A stretch of 64,000 nucleotides of DNA. Source: Leptobrachium leishanense (lineage: Eukaryota > Chordata > Amphibia > Anura > Megophryidae). Shown piece after piece: positions 48,279 to 60,125 of the stretch (the stretch's first letter is position 1; each line of letters opens with the position of its first letter). The DNA is taken from the NCBI GenBank assembly GCA_009667805.1, contig CM019069.1, positions 93,097,204 through 93,161,203 on the forward strand, in the 5' to 3' direction. The notes below the pieces were generated by a model that had not been told where the DNA came from, ran no database searches, and was given only the letters and a program-made list of their open reading frames with translations. The position numbers and the translations under genes are program-made.

Positions 48279-50786
48279 CAATATATTTTAATGCCTAAAA
48301 TTGCTAGGGGAAAAAAAAATATCTACATCTAAATGGAATATTAGAAAATTTTTCATTATTGTCATTTTCAAACATACAATTACAATTTTAGGAGGTTTCC
48401 TACATTTCTATATGCAAATCAAATACTTTCATCTGTTTGTTACAAAGTTTTTTCTACTGGAATTAACAAGCTCTGAGGCTTCCCTGACATTAAGACCAAA
48501 AGTGAATAGGACCTCGAGCTGCAAAAATTAGGACAACCCACCCAGGAGCAACAGATAAACTATGTGCATAGGGTAACAAAGGTTTAGCATTTAACAAAGG
48601 GAGCCACTTGACTGTTCTTCAAATCTTAATTAGATGCATGCCATTTAGATAAAGATTAATAATTTAAGAAGAATGCTTGTCATGTAGCATTTAATGAGTA
48701 AAAAGTTCTTACAAAACACAACAAAGACATTGAATGTTTGGTATGAAAGCATGTCATTGTGTCCTCATGCTAATAGTTGACTGATTGCTGTAGTGAGTAA
48801 TATTAAGAAAGACAGGAAGCATAATTTTCACAGCACATAAGTTAGCACGTGCCCTAATAAGAATTCAGAAAAATGGATAATAGTTAACTTTTCACTTACT
48901 ATTTGGAAGTCTCATAACAAGATAATACATTTATAGATGTGACTATTTCTATTGGCCACATTGACATTCTATTGCTGCACTAGATTAATTAACTCCTGTT
49001 TTTTTGGGAGTTGGTAGTTTGTCATGCATAAATACATTAAGTACAGTTGCATAGTATAAGTTACAAGTTTCTACAAGAGGATTTGTGATACATCACGTGA
49101 AACAAACGCACAAATATACAAAATCAAATCAGGTCAGGTAGAAGGGATCAACTTGCTACCAAAGAGACCGCTACCTCCTAGAGCAATGTTTCCCAAACCT
49201 GTCCTCAGGACCCTCTAACAGGCCAGATTTTACAGATCACCTTGGGGAAATGCAGACTGAAGCCTGCAATCAGTGGTGTAGCGTGGAGGGCGGCACATGG
49301 GTGGCAGCCCCAGGCGCAATTTTCTTATGAGTGCAAAGTTTCAAAAGAAATTTGCACCCCTAATAGCAGCCATGATCACTCTGCAAGGTGTCCGTTCATG
49401 GACACTGGTGTCCGTGGTCATCTCTTCTTATGCTTTCCACTGAATCTGGAAGGGTGCAGCAGGGGAAAGAGAGCGTGATGCTCTGAGTTCCTCCTGCTGT
49501 GACAGGTAGGGAAGCAGAAGGCAGTCAATGAGGATGGAGCAGCTGCTCTCAGCTCCGGAAGCGGCAGGACCTAACAGAGCTGCAGGAACTGCAAGAGGAG
49601 TTCCCATGGCTGATTGTCCTGTGTGCTGCTGCTGGGGAATAAGGAGCATAGATCTCATCACACCAGGCTGTCAGGTGAGGTATTATCTGCCCTTGGTTTG
49701 CCCCTCCTCTCCTTCACATGTAAGCTTTTTTTTTTTTATCTATGTAGTTATGTATCAGGAGTGCCAAGAGACCCCCCTCCTGCAGTGGAACAAACTGTAA
49801 AATGTGAGGGGTCTCCTGTGTACAGGAGCAGACATTGCTGGAAAGGGGAATTTCCTTTTTAACTCCTGTAAGGTCAGGGAATAATGCTCAGGGAACCAAT
49901 GACTCCAGTAATTGTGTACAGTAAATGTAGTCTTCTGTATTGTGGAGAAAATTCCCCACATGAGCTATGTGTCATTCATGTTCCCGTTGCTCCTGTGATG
50001 ATTGCCATCTTCTTCCACTGTAGACCAACCAGCACAGAATCCAGCTGAGCTGGAGGACTCCCATGTGAGCACTTATGCTGTGATGTCACCCTTAGCCCCT
50101 TCACCCAGCAGAGCAGTAGAAAATTTACCAATGCAATCAGACCTGGGTCCTGTAGCTCGACATCTATTCCCACACAAAGTCAAGTGAGGCAAAATTGCAA
50201 ATATCAGAGTTTGGCCACTCTGATATATACTTATTATATTATTTGTGTTGTTAACATCTGTACCTTGTGACATTGTGATATTGTTTTAATTATTTGCTTG
50301 TTTTGTTTGCTTTGTTGTCATTGGACTGCTATTATTTGTTGTATTCAATGAAGAATTATTTTTACTTCTTATAGAATTCAGGTGTGCCATCTCTATTGTT
50401 GTATTATCGTTGTAAAAGATCAGAGTCTGGCCATTCCATTGCTGTCCTACCAGCACTATAGTATAGTGTATTCATAATTCCAAGGAACAAAAAGTGGCCA
50501 ATAAAAACTCTGTCAAATAAAACGAAATAGGATTTATTTAAAAATACATATTTATTATTATTTTATTTGGTCCCTTTGGCTTCTTCCTATTATAAATATA
50601 CTAAAAGGATACACAGGATCCAGGAATCCTTAAGGAGTTTGAAGAAGCTAACCTTGGCTGGTAATGTCACAGGCGATTAAAGAAGAGCCCCATTGAGGCT
50701 CAAGAAATTGTGAGTGAGGTCCTTGACAGTGAATGGTTTACCTCCCCATTCCAGCTGTACTATCCTATGGAGTTTATATTCATTAT
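48279..50786. other. Gene-free stretch with possible old hAT fragments
   Basis: CAGTGGTGTAGCGTGG at about 49270 resembles a hAT terminus and CAATGTTTCCCAAACCTGTC at about 49184 resembles another dispersed repeat, but partner ends were not found. No coding sequence is supported. Confidence 0.35.
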
Positions 50787-51615
50787 TAGAGTGGGCTGAA
50801 CACCCCCGTGTTTCGTTCGAACTCGAACTCCCGAACAGCTGAAAAGTTCGACCTCGAAATCAAACACAATGCAAGTCAATGGGGGTCGAATTTTTGAAAA
50901 TGAAGGACCCCTTCAAGAGGCCATATATGCAAGTTATTTGTCATAAAATGTGTATGGGGGTCCGGGTACTGCCCCGGGGGGACAGGAAACAATGAAAAAA
51001 AAAACATTTTTAAAGGAACAGTGATTTTTATTTTTAAATGACATAAAGGGTAAGAGTAAAAATGAAAAATTCCTTAAAATATCGTGCCTAGGAGGTCCGC
51101 ATGACCTACTTGTGAAGTGGCAGATATGTAGGATATATAGAAACATTTAAAAAAGAAAAAAGTTAGATTTCAAATGATAGATTGAAGGAAAACCATTTAC
51201 CATTAAACAACTGCTTCGGGCGGCAGCTTCTAAGAATAGGAGACCTTTTAGGACACACAGAACAAGTTTAGTGATTTTTTTGGGCTAAATTATGGTGCCT
51301 CTTATGCAGGCTTTGGATGAAATTAGCAACAGGTTCTTTAAAATTGGGCCTTTAGTGTCGACAGGTGCCTTCACACCGCAACCCCTCTGAGGTATTGTGT
51401 AAAAGTGCAGAGTTGGACCCTGCGGTCAAATATTGTGATGCTATGCATCCGGTACCCAGGTCACTGCACCCAAATATTGGGCCTTTGGTGCCAGCTAGTG
51501 CCTTCACACCGTAACCCCTCTGAGGTATTGTGGAAGAGTGCAGGGTTGGACCCTGCGGTCAAATATTGTGATGCTATGCACCTGTCACATTCAAGTGCAG
51601 AAAAATTGTGTCTTA

Positions 51616-53440
51616 TCAATAATGATCCCTCTCCTTGATACCACTAATCCTGGGATCCTTTAGCAGGCTTTGCAGGATAAGGGAGCCCATGCAGCGTAAG
51701 TTGGAGGTGGCATTAGCTTCCGAGTCTTCCTGGTCGCTGTCGCTGAGGATGACCCTATCAAGCACTACCTCCTCCCAGCCACGTACTAGTCCTTGGGTTT
51801 CTGGGGACACAAAACCCTCCCTTGAGGAATCCCCACCTTCAATGCCCACACGACTAACATAATCCTCCTCCTCATCCTCCTCCTGTCTGATCTGAGGACC
51901 CGCAAGAGTGCTGTCTGCATAAAGAGGGCCTGAGAGCTAAGGAAGTCCTCCTCTTCCTCCCGCTGCTCTGCCTCTAGTGCCACATCTATAATTACCTGCA
52001 GAGTGTGCTCCAGCAGGAACACTAAAGGAATTGTGTCACTGATGCATGCCCTGTCCCTGCTCACCATCCTCGTTGCCTCATCAAATGGTGACAGTACATT
52101 GCATGCATCCTAGCCACTGCCGGGGGGAAAATAAAACAAGTTCCCCTGAACCTGTTCTTGTGCCATACTCACACAGGAACTCGTTGATGGCCCTCTGCTG
52201 CTTGTGCAGACGCTGCAGCATTGCCAATGTCGAGTTCCTGTAACGCTGGGTGGGATAACACACACACAGACAGTAGCGTAGTAGGATCTTGTTGGGCAGA
52301 TATGTCATAAACAGAACACTGGGATCATCAAGTGAAACAAACACACGGAGTCGTGACAAGCTCTGCTGATTTTGAGACCAACAGACAGCTTAAGATACCT
52401 GGAATAAAATGATAGAGGAACCCTATACTGTCAGGTGGTACAAAATATCAAAGAACACAGAAGGTAGCTAGTAGAGGTTAGACCTCTGGTATGGGAACTA
52501 GACACAACCTGAGAGAATGCCTAGTGATTAGGCCTTATACACTATATGGATGAACCAGGAGGAAATTCAGGGATGCAAATACCAGAGGGAAATATAAGAA
52601 CCCAAACAGCAAAATGCGATCTAATGAGCGTAACTCGACCAAACGGCCGCACAGCGGTACTGGAAAACAGCGGGGTATCTCAACAGGGTGTACGTTTAGC
52701 AAGCTGGGGATAGGACCAGTTGTTACGTGCAAGGCCTCAATATGAGCGCGGTACAGATAAAAGGAAATAGCGGAAAGAATCGTCAGTCACTAGCCTAGGT
52801 CAGATACACAATTCGAGGTCCTCAGAAAACGCCAAAGTCAAATACCAGAATACACAGAGTAGCAATTTGAAGCTCAGAGTGGATACAACATCAGGGCACT
52901 TGAGCAACCTCTCGTGCCCTCTTTTAAACCCGGTGACCTCTCACGTTCCTGCTAGGCCCTGCCCCCTCAGACACTTGCCGGCCATTAACCCTTGAGGTCC
53001 TGGAATCAGCTGGAGAGCCAGGACGCAAACCAGATCCCCCAGGCAACACTGCTGGGGCGGAGGACGTCACAGTTCCACCTGGTGGGCATGTCACAGATCA
53101 GACGGTTGGTGGGAAGGTGGAATTCCCTTTGAATTTCTGCCAGGCGAACACTTGCAGGGTATGACCGTCTGAAGTGGCTGCAGACTTTTCTGGTCTGCCT
53201 GAGGAGCTCTGCCAGCCCTGGGTACTTGATTAGGAAATGCTGTACCACCAGATTTAGGATGTGTGCCAGGCATGGTACATGCGTCAACTTACCCAGGTGT
53301 AAGGCGGAGAGAAGGTTGCTGCCATTATCACAGACGATCATTCCCGGCTCAAGCTGGATTGGTGATAACCATCTCTGGGCCTGCCCCTGCAGAGCTGACA
53401 GAATTTCTGCCCCCGTCTGGCTCCTGTCCCCAAATGGGTT
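51616..53440 (-). pseudogene. hAT transposase fragment, copy 5
   Basis: 53341-53077 encodes VCDNGSNLLSAL and PCLAHILNLVVQ; after the LTR it continues at 52220-52081 (LAMLQRLHKQQRAINEFLCE) and on to about 51616 in shifting frames (acid-rich REEEEDFLSSQ). It is closely similar to 544-56. No intact frame exists, and the conserved hAT C-terminal motif was not found. Confidence 0.75.
52239..53071 (-). mobile_element. Solo LTR, 833 bp, inside the transposase
   Basis: It is flanked by an exact 5-bp duplication GTTCC (52234-52238 and 53072-53076). The homologous uninterrupted site is at about 215-222. On the minus strand it begins TGTGACG, has a TTTAAAAG motif at about 52925, and ends CGTTACA, so minus is the likely orientation. 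No internal retroviral sequence remains. Confidence 0.85.
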
Positions 53441-53446
53441 AGCTTA

Positions 53447-54464
53447 AGTAACAGTTTTAGAAAATAGCACCCTTCTTTAATGCCTGTATTTATATAACTA
53501 GAACGATATTTCATATTTAATAAAGTAGCCAAAGGATCTTCATTTGGTAGGAAGCAGTAGTTTTATACATAAATTATCACTATCATATTGGTAGCATGAA
53601 CATTGATTCATTTACAAGTTTTACACATAAAATGTGTGACATGTATCTTTACAGTGTGTACGAGGTTCTGCGAAATACAAGTTTCCTTGGTTGCATAATG
53701 CATGTCTTTTCTGTAATTGGTTCTGTTGTTTGCACGGTAATGTATAATGTGTTATGTGCCAGACTGAATGCATGTATTTTCAGGTTTCCTTGGTGATAAG
53801 AGAACATGATAAGTAGGTGATTTTATTTAACAAAGTAATCAGAGGCCAGTTATGCGATAAAAGCTATTCACTTTAATGGATGGATTATGCTGCAAGGGCT
53901 ACTACTTTATATTATGTTATATTATTTTAGTAATAATACAAAGAAAATGGAGTGCACCCTTATGGGAAACAATATATATAGCTAGATAATAATGGTACTT
54001 AGAACCTCTTACTCAAATAGCTCACCTTTCAGTGAAGCAATTTAATAAAACAAATAACAGCACAATATATTGGTAAACAGTGGGGCTTATTTAATAACTA
54101 GGTAAAACCTTGGTAATTATGATAGCCACCTTATATGGGCAAAACTAATTTTAACTGACATCCAAAGTAGCACACTGAAGGAATGGAGGGCTGGACTGTA
54201 GGATGGGCCTCTGCACACAGCAAAGTCAACCACCTGCACCATGTGGCATGTTACAGTTCATGTGGGGGAATCTTTGAAAAGGAATGAATTATATTTTCAA
54301 TAATATAGGTTAGAGAAAACATTGATCTTATGTAAAGGGTGTGATGCCCTTTCAAATGGGCAAAACGTGTTTTGCTCATGACAGGTGCACTTTAACAAAC
54401 TTTTCTGGGGAGGGAACAAGGTACCTCTCCAGAAAAGAGAAACACCAAGCTTCAATATACCTAA
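53447..54464. other. Gene-free AT-rich stretch
   Basis: No gene or repeat boundary is recognised. Confidence 0.35.
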
Positions 54465-54470
54465 TTGCAC

Positions 54471-54735
54471 AGCATCTCTATACACAACCCCATCAGCATC
54501 TCTATACACAAAGTCACAGCATCTCTATACACAACCCCATCAGCATCTCTATACACAACCTCACAGCATCTCTATACACAACCCCATCAGCATCTCTATA
54601 CACAACCTCAAAGCATCTCTATACACAACCCCATCAGCATCTCTATACACAACCTCACAGCATCTCTATACACAACCCCATCAGCATCTCTATACACAAC
54701 CTCACAGCATCTCTATACACAGCCTCACAGCATCT
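54471..54735. repeat. Minisatellite, 23/24-bp unit, about 11 copies
   Basis: The unit CAGCATCTCTATACACAACC is followed alternately by CCAT and TCA, so two subunits form a higher-order repeat of about 47 bp. It is open in several frames, which is a repeat artefact. Confidence 0.95.
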
Positions 54736-54898
54736 GTGTGAACCCTCAAATGAACCCCCTATCTCCACCAGGGGATTCCAGGCAGCTAGGGGTTCCCCGG
54801 CTATCTGATGTCATTATGCTATGCGTGAGGACGTCAGGCAGTGAGGGCGGACCCGGGGGTGGAGCCGCGATCCAATATGGCGGCCCCCACCGGAGCTA

Positions 54899-55006
54899 GG
54901 TCGCACTTCGGCGCCGCAAGGCGCCGAAGTGCGACCCGGTGCCTAAGGGGTTAAAGCCAGGCACCGCTTAAAAGGGGAGACTCTCCCCTTTTAAGTGGTG
55001 CCTGGC
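54899..55006. repeat. Two strong hairpins
   Basis: 54899-54936 is a perfect 17-bp stem (GGTCGCACTTCGGCGCC) with a GCAA loop. 54956-55006 is a 25-bp stem starting GCCAGGCACCGCTTAAAAGG with one mismatch. The arrangement, with TTAA between them, resembles the hairpin half of the piggyBac-like element, so this is probably a related fragment. Confidence 0.8.
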
Positions 55007-55819
55007 TTTTTTTGTGGGACCTCCCGATCGGGAGGGAGATGGGTCCGAATGGATCCCCCCACCTCCCTTCCAGGCGATCTCCCAGAACACGAATGAAATA
55101 TACCCTATAGAACTATACCGGAACACATGGAGGACGCTGACGGAAGGGGAGGACATTACTACTTAAGGGGATATACTATATATATGCGCATTGATCGATG
55201 GGGAACTTTTATAATCCATGAAAAAGTCACAAGACTGGATTACAATTGTTATTATGGTTTTATTATTTTAATAAATGTTTTGATTACCCAGATCATTGCA
55301 TTTTTCCGTAATTTACGCCAAATTCCCTGAATCACCTAATCTATAACGTCCTTCCTTTGGAATCTTCAGTGGATTCATGCACCACTTTCCTGGGGAAAAC
55401 GTACAAGGGAGAACAGTACTTGGGGGTCTTTTCACATCGACCCCGGAACAAACATCGACCTCGAGATAAATATTATCTTATTTGTTTATTCAGACCTAAT
55501 ATCCATGAGTGCACTCAAACCATTTTTTCTATAAGCTTATATGGGGTGAATAGGAGGAATCACCCAGGGTAGCACCGTCCTTTAGTGCATTAGCAGAAAT
55601 TGTAGTAAGGATGGAAACTGCAATCTGAGGCACTGGTGTAGGTCCAGGAGACCTCCCCCCGCCTCAGACACAAAAATAACTGGGGAAAAAGTCCAAAATC
55701 CGCATAAAATCAGAGAAGGAGCCGGAGAGTGCTGGGAGATGCGACTGGTCCCACCGGATGTCAGCTCTGCCCCCCCAAGCATCCATCCCTTTTTTAAAGA
55801 CATCAACTGAATTAGGTAA
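55007..55819. other. Unassigned stretch before the Penelope element
   Basis: Short frames at 55357-55572 show no recognised domain. Confidence 0.3.
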
Positions 55820-55864
55820 AACCCCTCCTGGGTCATGTTTAAAAGAGGGAGGTCATTAAGAGAT

Positions 55865-56372
55865 ACATTGGTGAGAGCAGAATTTAAACATGACCCAGGA
55901 GGGAGGCATTTCTTTGGGAGGCCAAGGAATGGAACCTTCCCAGGTTTAGGTTGTTCACGTTGCAATGCGGTCATTCGAGGTGATTCTTTCACACACCCTC
56001 ATTCAGGACATGGGTTCAAAATTAGGGGATACTTCACCTGTAATTCCACTTTTGTGGTATACCTGTTGAAGTGTCCCTATGGATTGATCTATATTGGAGA
56101 GACCATGCAAAAATTAAAGAAATCAATTTATTAAACATAAATCAGATATTAGAACTAAAAAAATTGAACTCTCGGTTCCACAGCACTTTGTGGAGAGTGG
56201 ACATGACATCTCTCAACTACGTTTTCAAGTGATTGACAAAGTACCAAAATTATCAAGAGATGGGGACAGAGAGAAATTACTTAAGAGGAAAGAATTATAC
56301 TGGATACACCATATAAACACTCTTGAGCCCCATGGTCTTAATCGAGAGGCAGATTTTGTACCTTTTTTATAG
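55865..56372 (+). pseudogene. Penelope-like polymerase C-terminus with GIY-YIG endonuclease, frameshifted
   Basis: The first frame reads FKHDPGGRHFF, then a Cys-containing linker (CSRCNAVIRGDSF), then LLKCPYGLIYIGET, which is the GIY-YIG motif. The frame ends at 56134 shortly after. A second frame continues with PQHFVESGHDISQLRFQVID (from about 56180) and ELYWIHHINTLEPHGLNREA, ending at 56372. The Cys-rich linker before GIY-YIG and the terminal LNREADFVPF are typical of Penelope-like elements. The reverse transcriptase is absent. Confidence 0.85.
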
Positions 56373-56796
56373 AATTTTTGTATAGACAGTTCTTCTTTTT
56401 ATGTTTTAAATGGTAATCTTTGATAGTCTCATGATAAATAAACTTTCTTATTGTGTCTTTACAGATTAGATCCTGCGTGGATAGCTGTGGCGTTGTAAGA
56501 ATTAGTTAGTGTGTTATACATTAGTTTGGCTTTAGAGCTATATATACACGATTTCTATATAGGCTTTTAGTACTGTCTGATTACCTGGAATATACTTAAT
56601 ATGTAATGTGTTAATAATTATGATGAATTTAGTTGTTAATAGACATGATAATGTTGTAACCAGGATTGCAATTAGACATAATTGGTTTTATACCACGGTG
56701 TTTAACAAATACAAATTTTCACTGATTGCCAATTGACTATGTGATTGGCAATTTATAACACTATTTAAATGAGGTTTTGTACAATTGTTATTTAGA

Positions 56797-56827
56797 CTTG
56801 ACAAAGACCAGTTCTGGTCGAAACGTC
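56797..56827 (+). ncRNA. Hammerhead-ribozyme-like motif of the Penelope element
   Basis: It has a short stem (GACCAG paired with CTGGTC) followed by GAAACGTC, which fits stem II and the GAAA core of the minimal hammerheads known in Penelope-like elements. The upstream core reads TTGACAA where CTGANGA is expected, so two conserved positions differ. It is probably inactive, or the resemblance may be chance. Confidence 0.4.
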
Positions 56828-56870
56828 ATCCTTGTTGTTGCTGGAATAAATCCACTTTAGATTTAATACG

Positions 56871-57790
56871 TGGGTTTTTGGAGTTTCTTTATGCTGTCCT
56901 GTTCTTGGGCACAGCATGCACAGATCTTCTGGGGACAGGTCTAGGTGCAGGGGTTTTCTGGGTGCAGGTTTGGGTCTAGTAGGTTTTGACACAGTACCCA
57001 TAGCAAGCCTGAGAGCCTGAAGTTGCTGTAGAGTTCTACACACTGGAGCATGTTTGAAATTAGCAGATTTTGGTACTGATGCTGGCTTGACAACCGCAGG
57101 TCTGGGAGTTTTTACTGGACAATTTGAGATTCAGTGGGATCCTTCCCTGCACTATAGGCAGAGGTTAGAATTTTGTCTCCTGATATGCTCTTCAGGAGAC
57201 AGGGGGTCATGGTGTTTGATGGTTGGAGAAGCGCACACCTTAGCTGAGGTGCCTAAAATACTTTGCAGTAGTTCCTTTACAAAGTTAGTCAGGTGGTGAA
57301 AAAGGCTTTTTGAATTAACTCCACCACAAGGTGCAGTACTGCGGGCTCATTGTCTGGCTTCATCATTATGTCAGGCTCTGGTACCGGGGTGGCACCAGAG
57401 TATCAGGGGGGTTTGAGCCCAGCGTGCAGTATACTGCACAGACACAGATATGGGTGGAGGTGATTGGATAAATAGACTGACCAGATTGCCAATACCTATG
57501 AAGATGGTGAGAGTGGTTGCTGGATCTGGAGTTATAGTAGAGGAAGGCGGTGTTAGTCAGGAACAGGTAGTGGGGATTTTGCAGAGCAGAAGTATATAGG
57601 TCGTTACCCATGCAGGTAAACAGCTACAATGATGAAGCAATGTCAGGAGGGGGGCGTGGTGCCTTTATTTTGAGTGTGTGGTGTGACGTGCTTGGTGTTA
57701 ACTGTTGATTTGCTGAATTGATTGCAAGTTATACACATTACAGGTTGCAGGACCAGGGGCAGCATAGGAAGTATGCTGCCAGGAGCTACA
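56871..57790. other. Unassigned stretch
   Basis: Frames at 57054-57299 and on the minus strand at 56792-57043 show no recognised motif. Confidence 0.3.
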
Positions 57791-58059
57791 GAGAATGGAT
57801 GCGGATGGGGGCATGACACTCGTTGACCCTCTGCAATCTGGCTTCCGCTCACTGAACTCAATGGAAACGTCTCTTGGGAAACTAACCAATGACCTTGTAA
57901 CTGTTAAATCTAATGGGTGCTACTCAGGGCCGGCCCAAGACAATGTGCTGCCTAGAGCACAAGATGAAATGCTGCCCTCCCAAAATGATTTGTATGAACG
58001 TATCACGGAGCTAAAGACAGCAATAATACTCCCAATAATGTGCGCTGTCTATGCGTGTA

Positions 58060-58320
58060 TTAATATTAATAGCCCCCTCTGTACCCTAATTCATTTTAAA
58101 AGCCCCCTCTATACACAAATTAATTTTAATAGCCCCTCTATACATCAATTCACACTAACAGCTCCCTCTATGCCCCAATTCATATTAATAGCCCCCTCTG
58201 CAAACCAATTCATTTTAATAACCCCCTCTGTACACCAATTCATGCTAATATCTCCCTCTATGCCCCAATTCATATTAATAACCACCTCAGCACACCAAAA
58301 CATATGAATTGGTGTGCAGA
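58060..58320. repeat. Minisatellite, about 31-bp unit
   Basis: The unit resembles CCAATTCATTTTAATAGCCC followed by CCTCTGTACA. Its inverse complement is repeated at 59965-60125, giving the hAT element inverted internal arms. Confidence 0.85.
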
Positions 58321-58349
58321 GGGGGCTATCTATACTATAATTGAGTAAG

Positions 58350-58860
58350 GCTTGGCGTGTCCGTCGCCAAGCCTTACTCTGCGCATGCGCGCGCAACCAG
58401 CGGCAGTTGGTTGCGCGCGCATGCAACCGCCGCGGCACGAGCCGGCTGCCGGCTCGCCGCGGCGGTTACAAGATGCACACAGCAGCCGGGTAGAGGCTGC
58501 GCTCGCAGCCTCTACCCGGCTGCCGCGCGCATCCAACCCCCGAGCGACGAAGGGAAAGTTCCCTCCGCCGCTAGGGGGTTGGATGCGCGCGGCAGCCGGG
58601 TAGAGGCTGCGAGCGCAGCCTCTACCCGGCTGCTGTGTGCATCCAACCCGTCCCCCGAGCGGCGAAGGGAAAGTTCCCTCGCTTCCGCTCTTTGAAGAAC
58701 CCAAGCCCCGGTCACGTGACCGCGGCTTGGGTCCTTCAAAGACTGGAAGCGGGGAAATTTCACTTCCCCAGCGCCGCTAGGAAAGGTAAGTATGGCGTGG
58801 ACGGCGGAGCTCATGGGGCGGCTGTCCGAATGCCGATAGAGCATTCGAACAGCCGCCCCA
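58350..58860. repeat. Cluster of consecutive GC-rich hairpins
   Basis: At least six palindromes follow one another, including GCTTGGCGTGTCCGTCGCCAAGC-type (about 58351-58373), GCGCGCAACC with GGTTGCGCGC (about 58388-58420), CCGCCGCGGC with GCCGCGGCGG (about 58427-58465), GCAGCCGGGTAGAGGCTGC with its complement (twice, near 58482 and 58590), and GGGGCGGCTGT with ACAGCCGCCCC (58814-58858). Confidence 0.85.
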
Positions 58861-58902
58861 TGTCTGGTCTGGGGTCTGATCTGGGGTATATATCCTTGAG
58901 AG

Positions 58903-59925
58903 CTTGGGGGGCCAATATCCATGAGCCGGGGGTCAATATCCACGAGCCGGGGGACAATATCCATGAGCTGGGGGTCAATATCCATGAGCTGGGGGTCAAT
59001 ATCCATAAGCTGGGGGGCAATATCCATGAGCTGGGGGATAGTATCCATGAGCTGGGGATCAATATCCACGAGCTGGGGGCAGTATCCATGAGCTGGGGGG
59101 CAATATCCACGAGCTGGGGGGCAGTATCCATGAGCTGGGGGGCAATATCCATGAGCTGGGGGGGCAGTATCCACGAGCTGGGGGGCAATATCCACGAGCT
59201 GGGGGCCAATATCCATAAGCTGGGGGCCAGTATCCATGAGCTGGGGGGACAATATCCAGGAGCTTGGGGCAATATCCAGGAGCTGGGGGGCAATATCCAT
59301 GAGCTGGGCCAATATCCATGAGCTGGGGCAGTATCCACGTGCTGGGGCAGTATCCACGTGCTGGGGCAATATCCACGAGCTGGGGCAGTATCCACGTGCT
59401 GGGGCAATATCCACGTGCTGGGGCAATATCCAAGAGCTGGGGCAGTATCCACGAGCTGGGGCAGTATCCACGTGCTGGGGCAGTATCCACGTGCTGGGGC
59501 AATATCCACGAGCTGGGGCAGTATCCACGAGCTGGGGCAGTATCCACATGCTGGGGCAATATCCAAGAGCTGGGGCAGTATCCACGAGCTGGGGTAGTAT
59601 CCACGAGCTGGGGCAGTATCCACGTGCTGGGGCAATATCCACGTGCTGGGGCAATATCCAAGAGCTGGGGCAGTATCCATGAGCTGGGGCAGTATCCACG
59701 TGCTGGGGCAGTATCCACGTGCTGGGGCAGTATCCACGAGCTGGGGCAGTATCCACGAGCTGGGGCAGTATCCACGTGCTGGGGCAATATCCACGAGTTG
59801 GGGCAGTATCCACGAGCTGGGGCAATATCCACGAGCTGGGGCAGTATCCACGAGCTGGGGCAGTATCCACGTGCTGGGGCAATATCCATGAGCTGGGGCA
59901 TATATCCATGAGCAGGGGCAGTATA
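58903..59925. repeat. 19-bp minisatellite, about 50 copies
   Basis: The unit is CAGTATCCACGAGCTGGGG. Early units (to about 59300) are 20-22 bp because of extra G residues; later ones are almost exactly 19 bp. Variants at two positions (CAG/CAA and GAG/GTG) alternate irregularly. Confidence 0.97.
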
Positions 59926-59964
59926 TCCACAATAGACTGCCCTCTGGGCAGGCTTTCCACCTTG

Positions 59965-60125
59965 TTAATATGAATTGGGCAATAGAGGGTGCTATTAAAA
60001 TGAATTGGGGGTACAGAGGGGATATTAAAATGAATTGGTGTGCAGAGGGGGCTATTAAAATGAATTGGGGTACAGAGGGGACTATTAAAATGAATTGGGG
60101 GTACATAGGGGGTTATTAAAATGAA
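59965..60125. repeat. Inverse arm of the 31-bp minisatellite
   Basis: Copies of AATTGGGGTACAGAGGGG with ATTAAAATG match the inverse of 58060-58320. Confidence 0.85.

Larger units (their letters stand above)
50787..53446 (-). mobile_element. hAT family TAGGGATGAGC, copy 5, with transposase remnant
   Basis: From 50787 the sequence is the inverse of the 3' terminal region of copies 3 and 4 (GCTGAACACCCCCGTG, then the block around CCGGGTACTGCCCC), though the very end is degenerate. It continues into the transposase-like sequence also seen at the window start (52023-52220 and 53077-53440). It therefore links the MITEs to their source transposase. The C-terminal dimerisation motif is missing, frames are broken, and a solo LTR interrupts the RNase H-like part. 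The sequence stops near 53446. Confidence 0.8.
55820..56870 (+). mobile_element. Penelope-like element, 3' part
   Basis: It includes the GIY-YIG endonuclease coding end (to 56372), a roughly 400-bp AT-rich 3' region, a hammerhead-like motif at 56797-56827 and AATAAA at about 56845. The 5' boundary is unclear: a 20-bp inverted repeat (55824-55843 and 55883-55902, CCTCCTGGGTCATGTTTAAA) suggests a rearranged, 5'-truncated insertion. Confidence 0.7.

Noticed and set aside
54341..54899. Frames of 118-155 codons with repeating SISIHN or ASLYTT
   Set aside because: They are translations of the 23/24-bp minisatellite.
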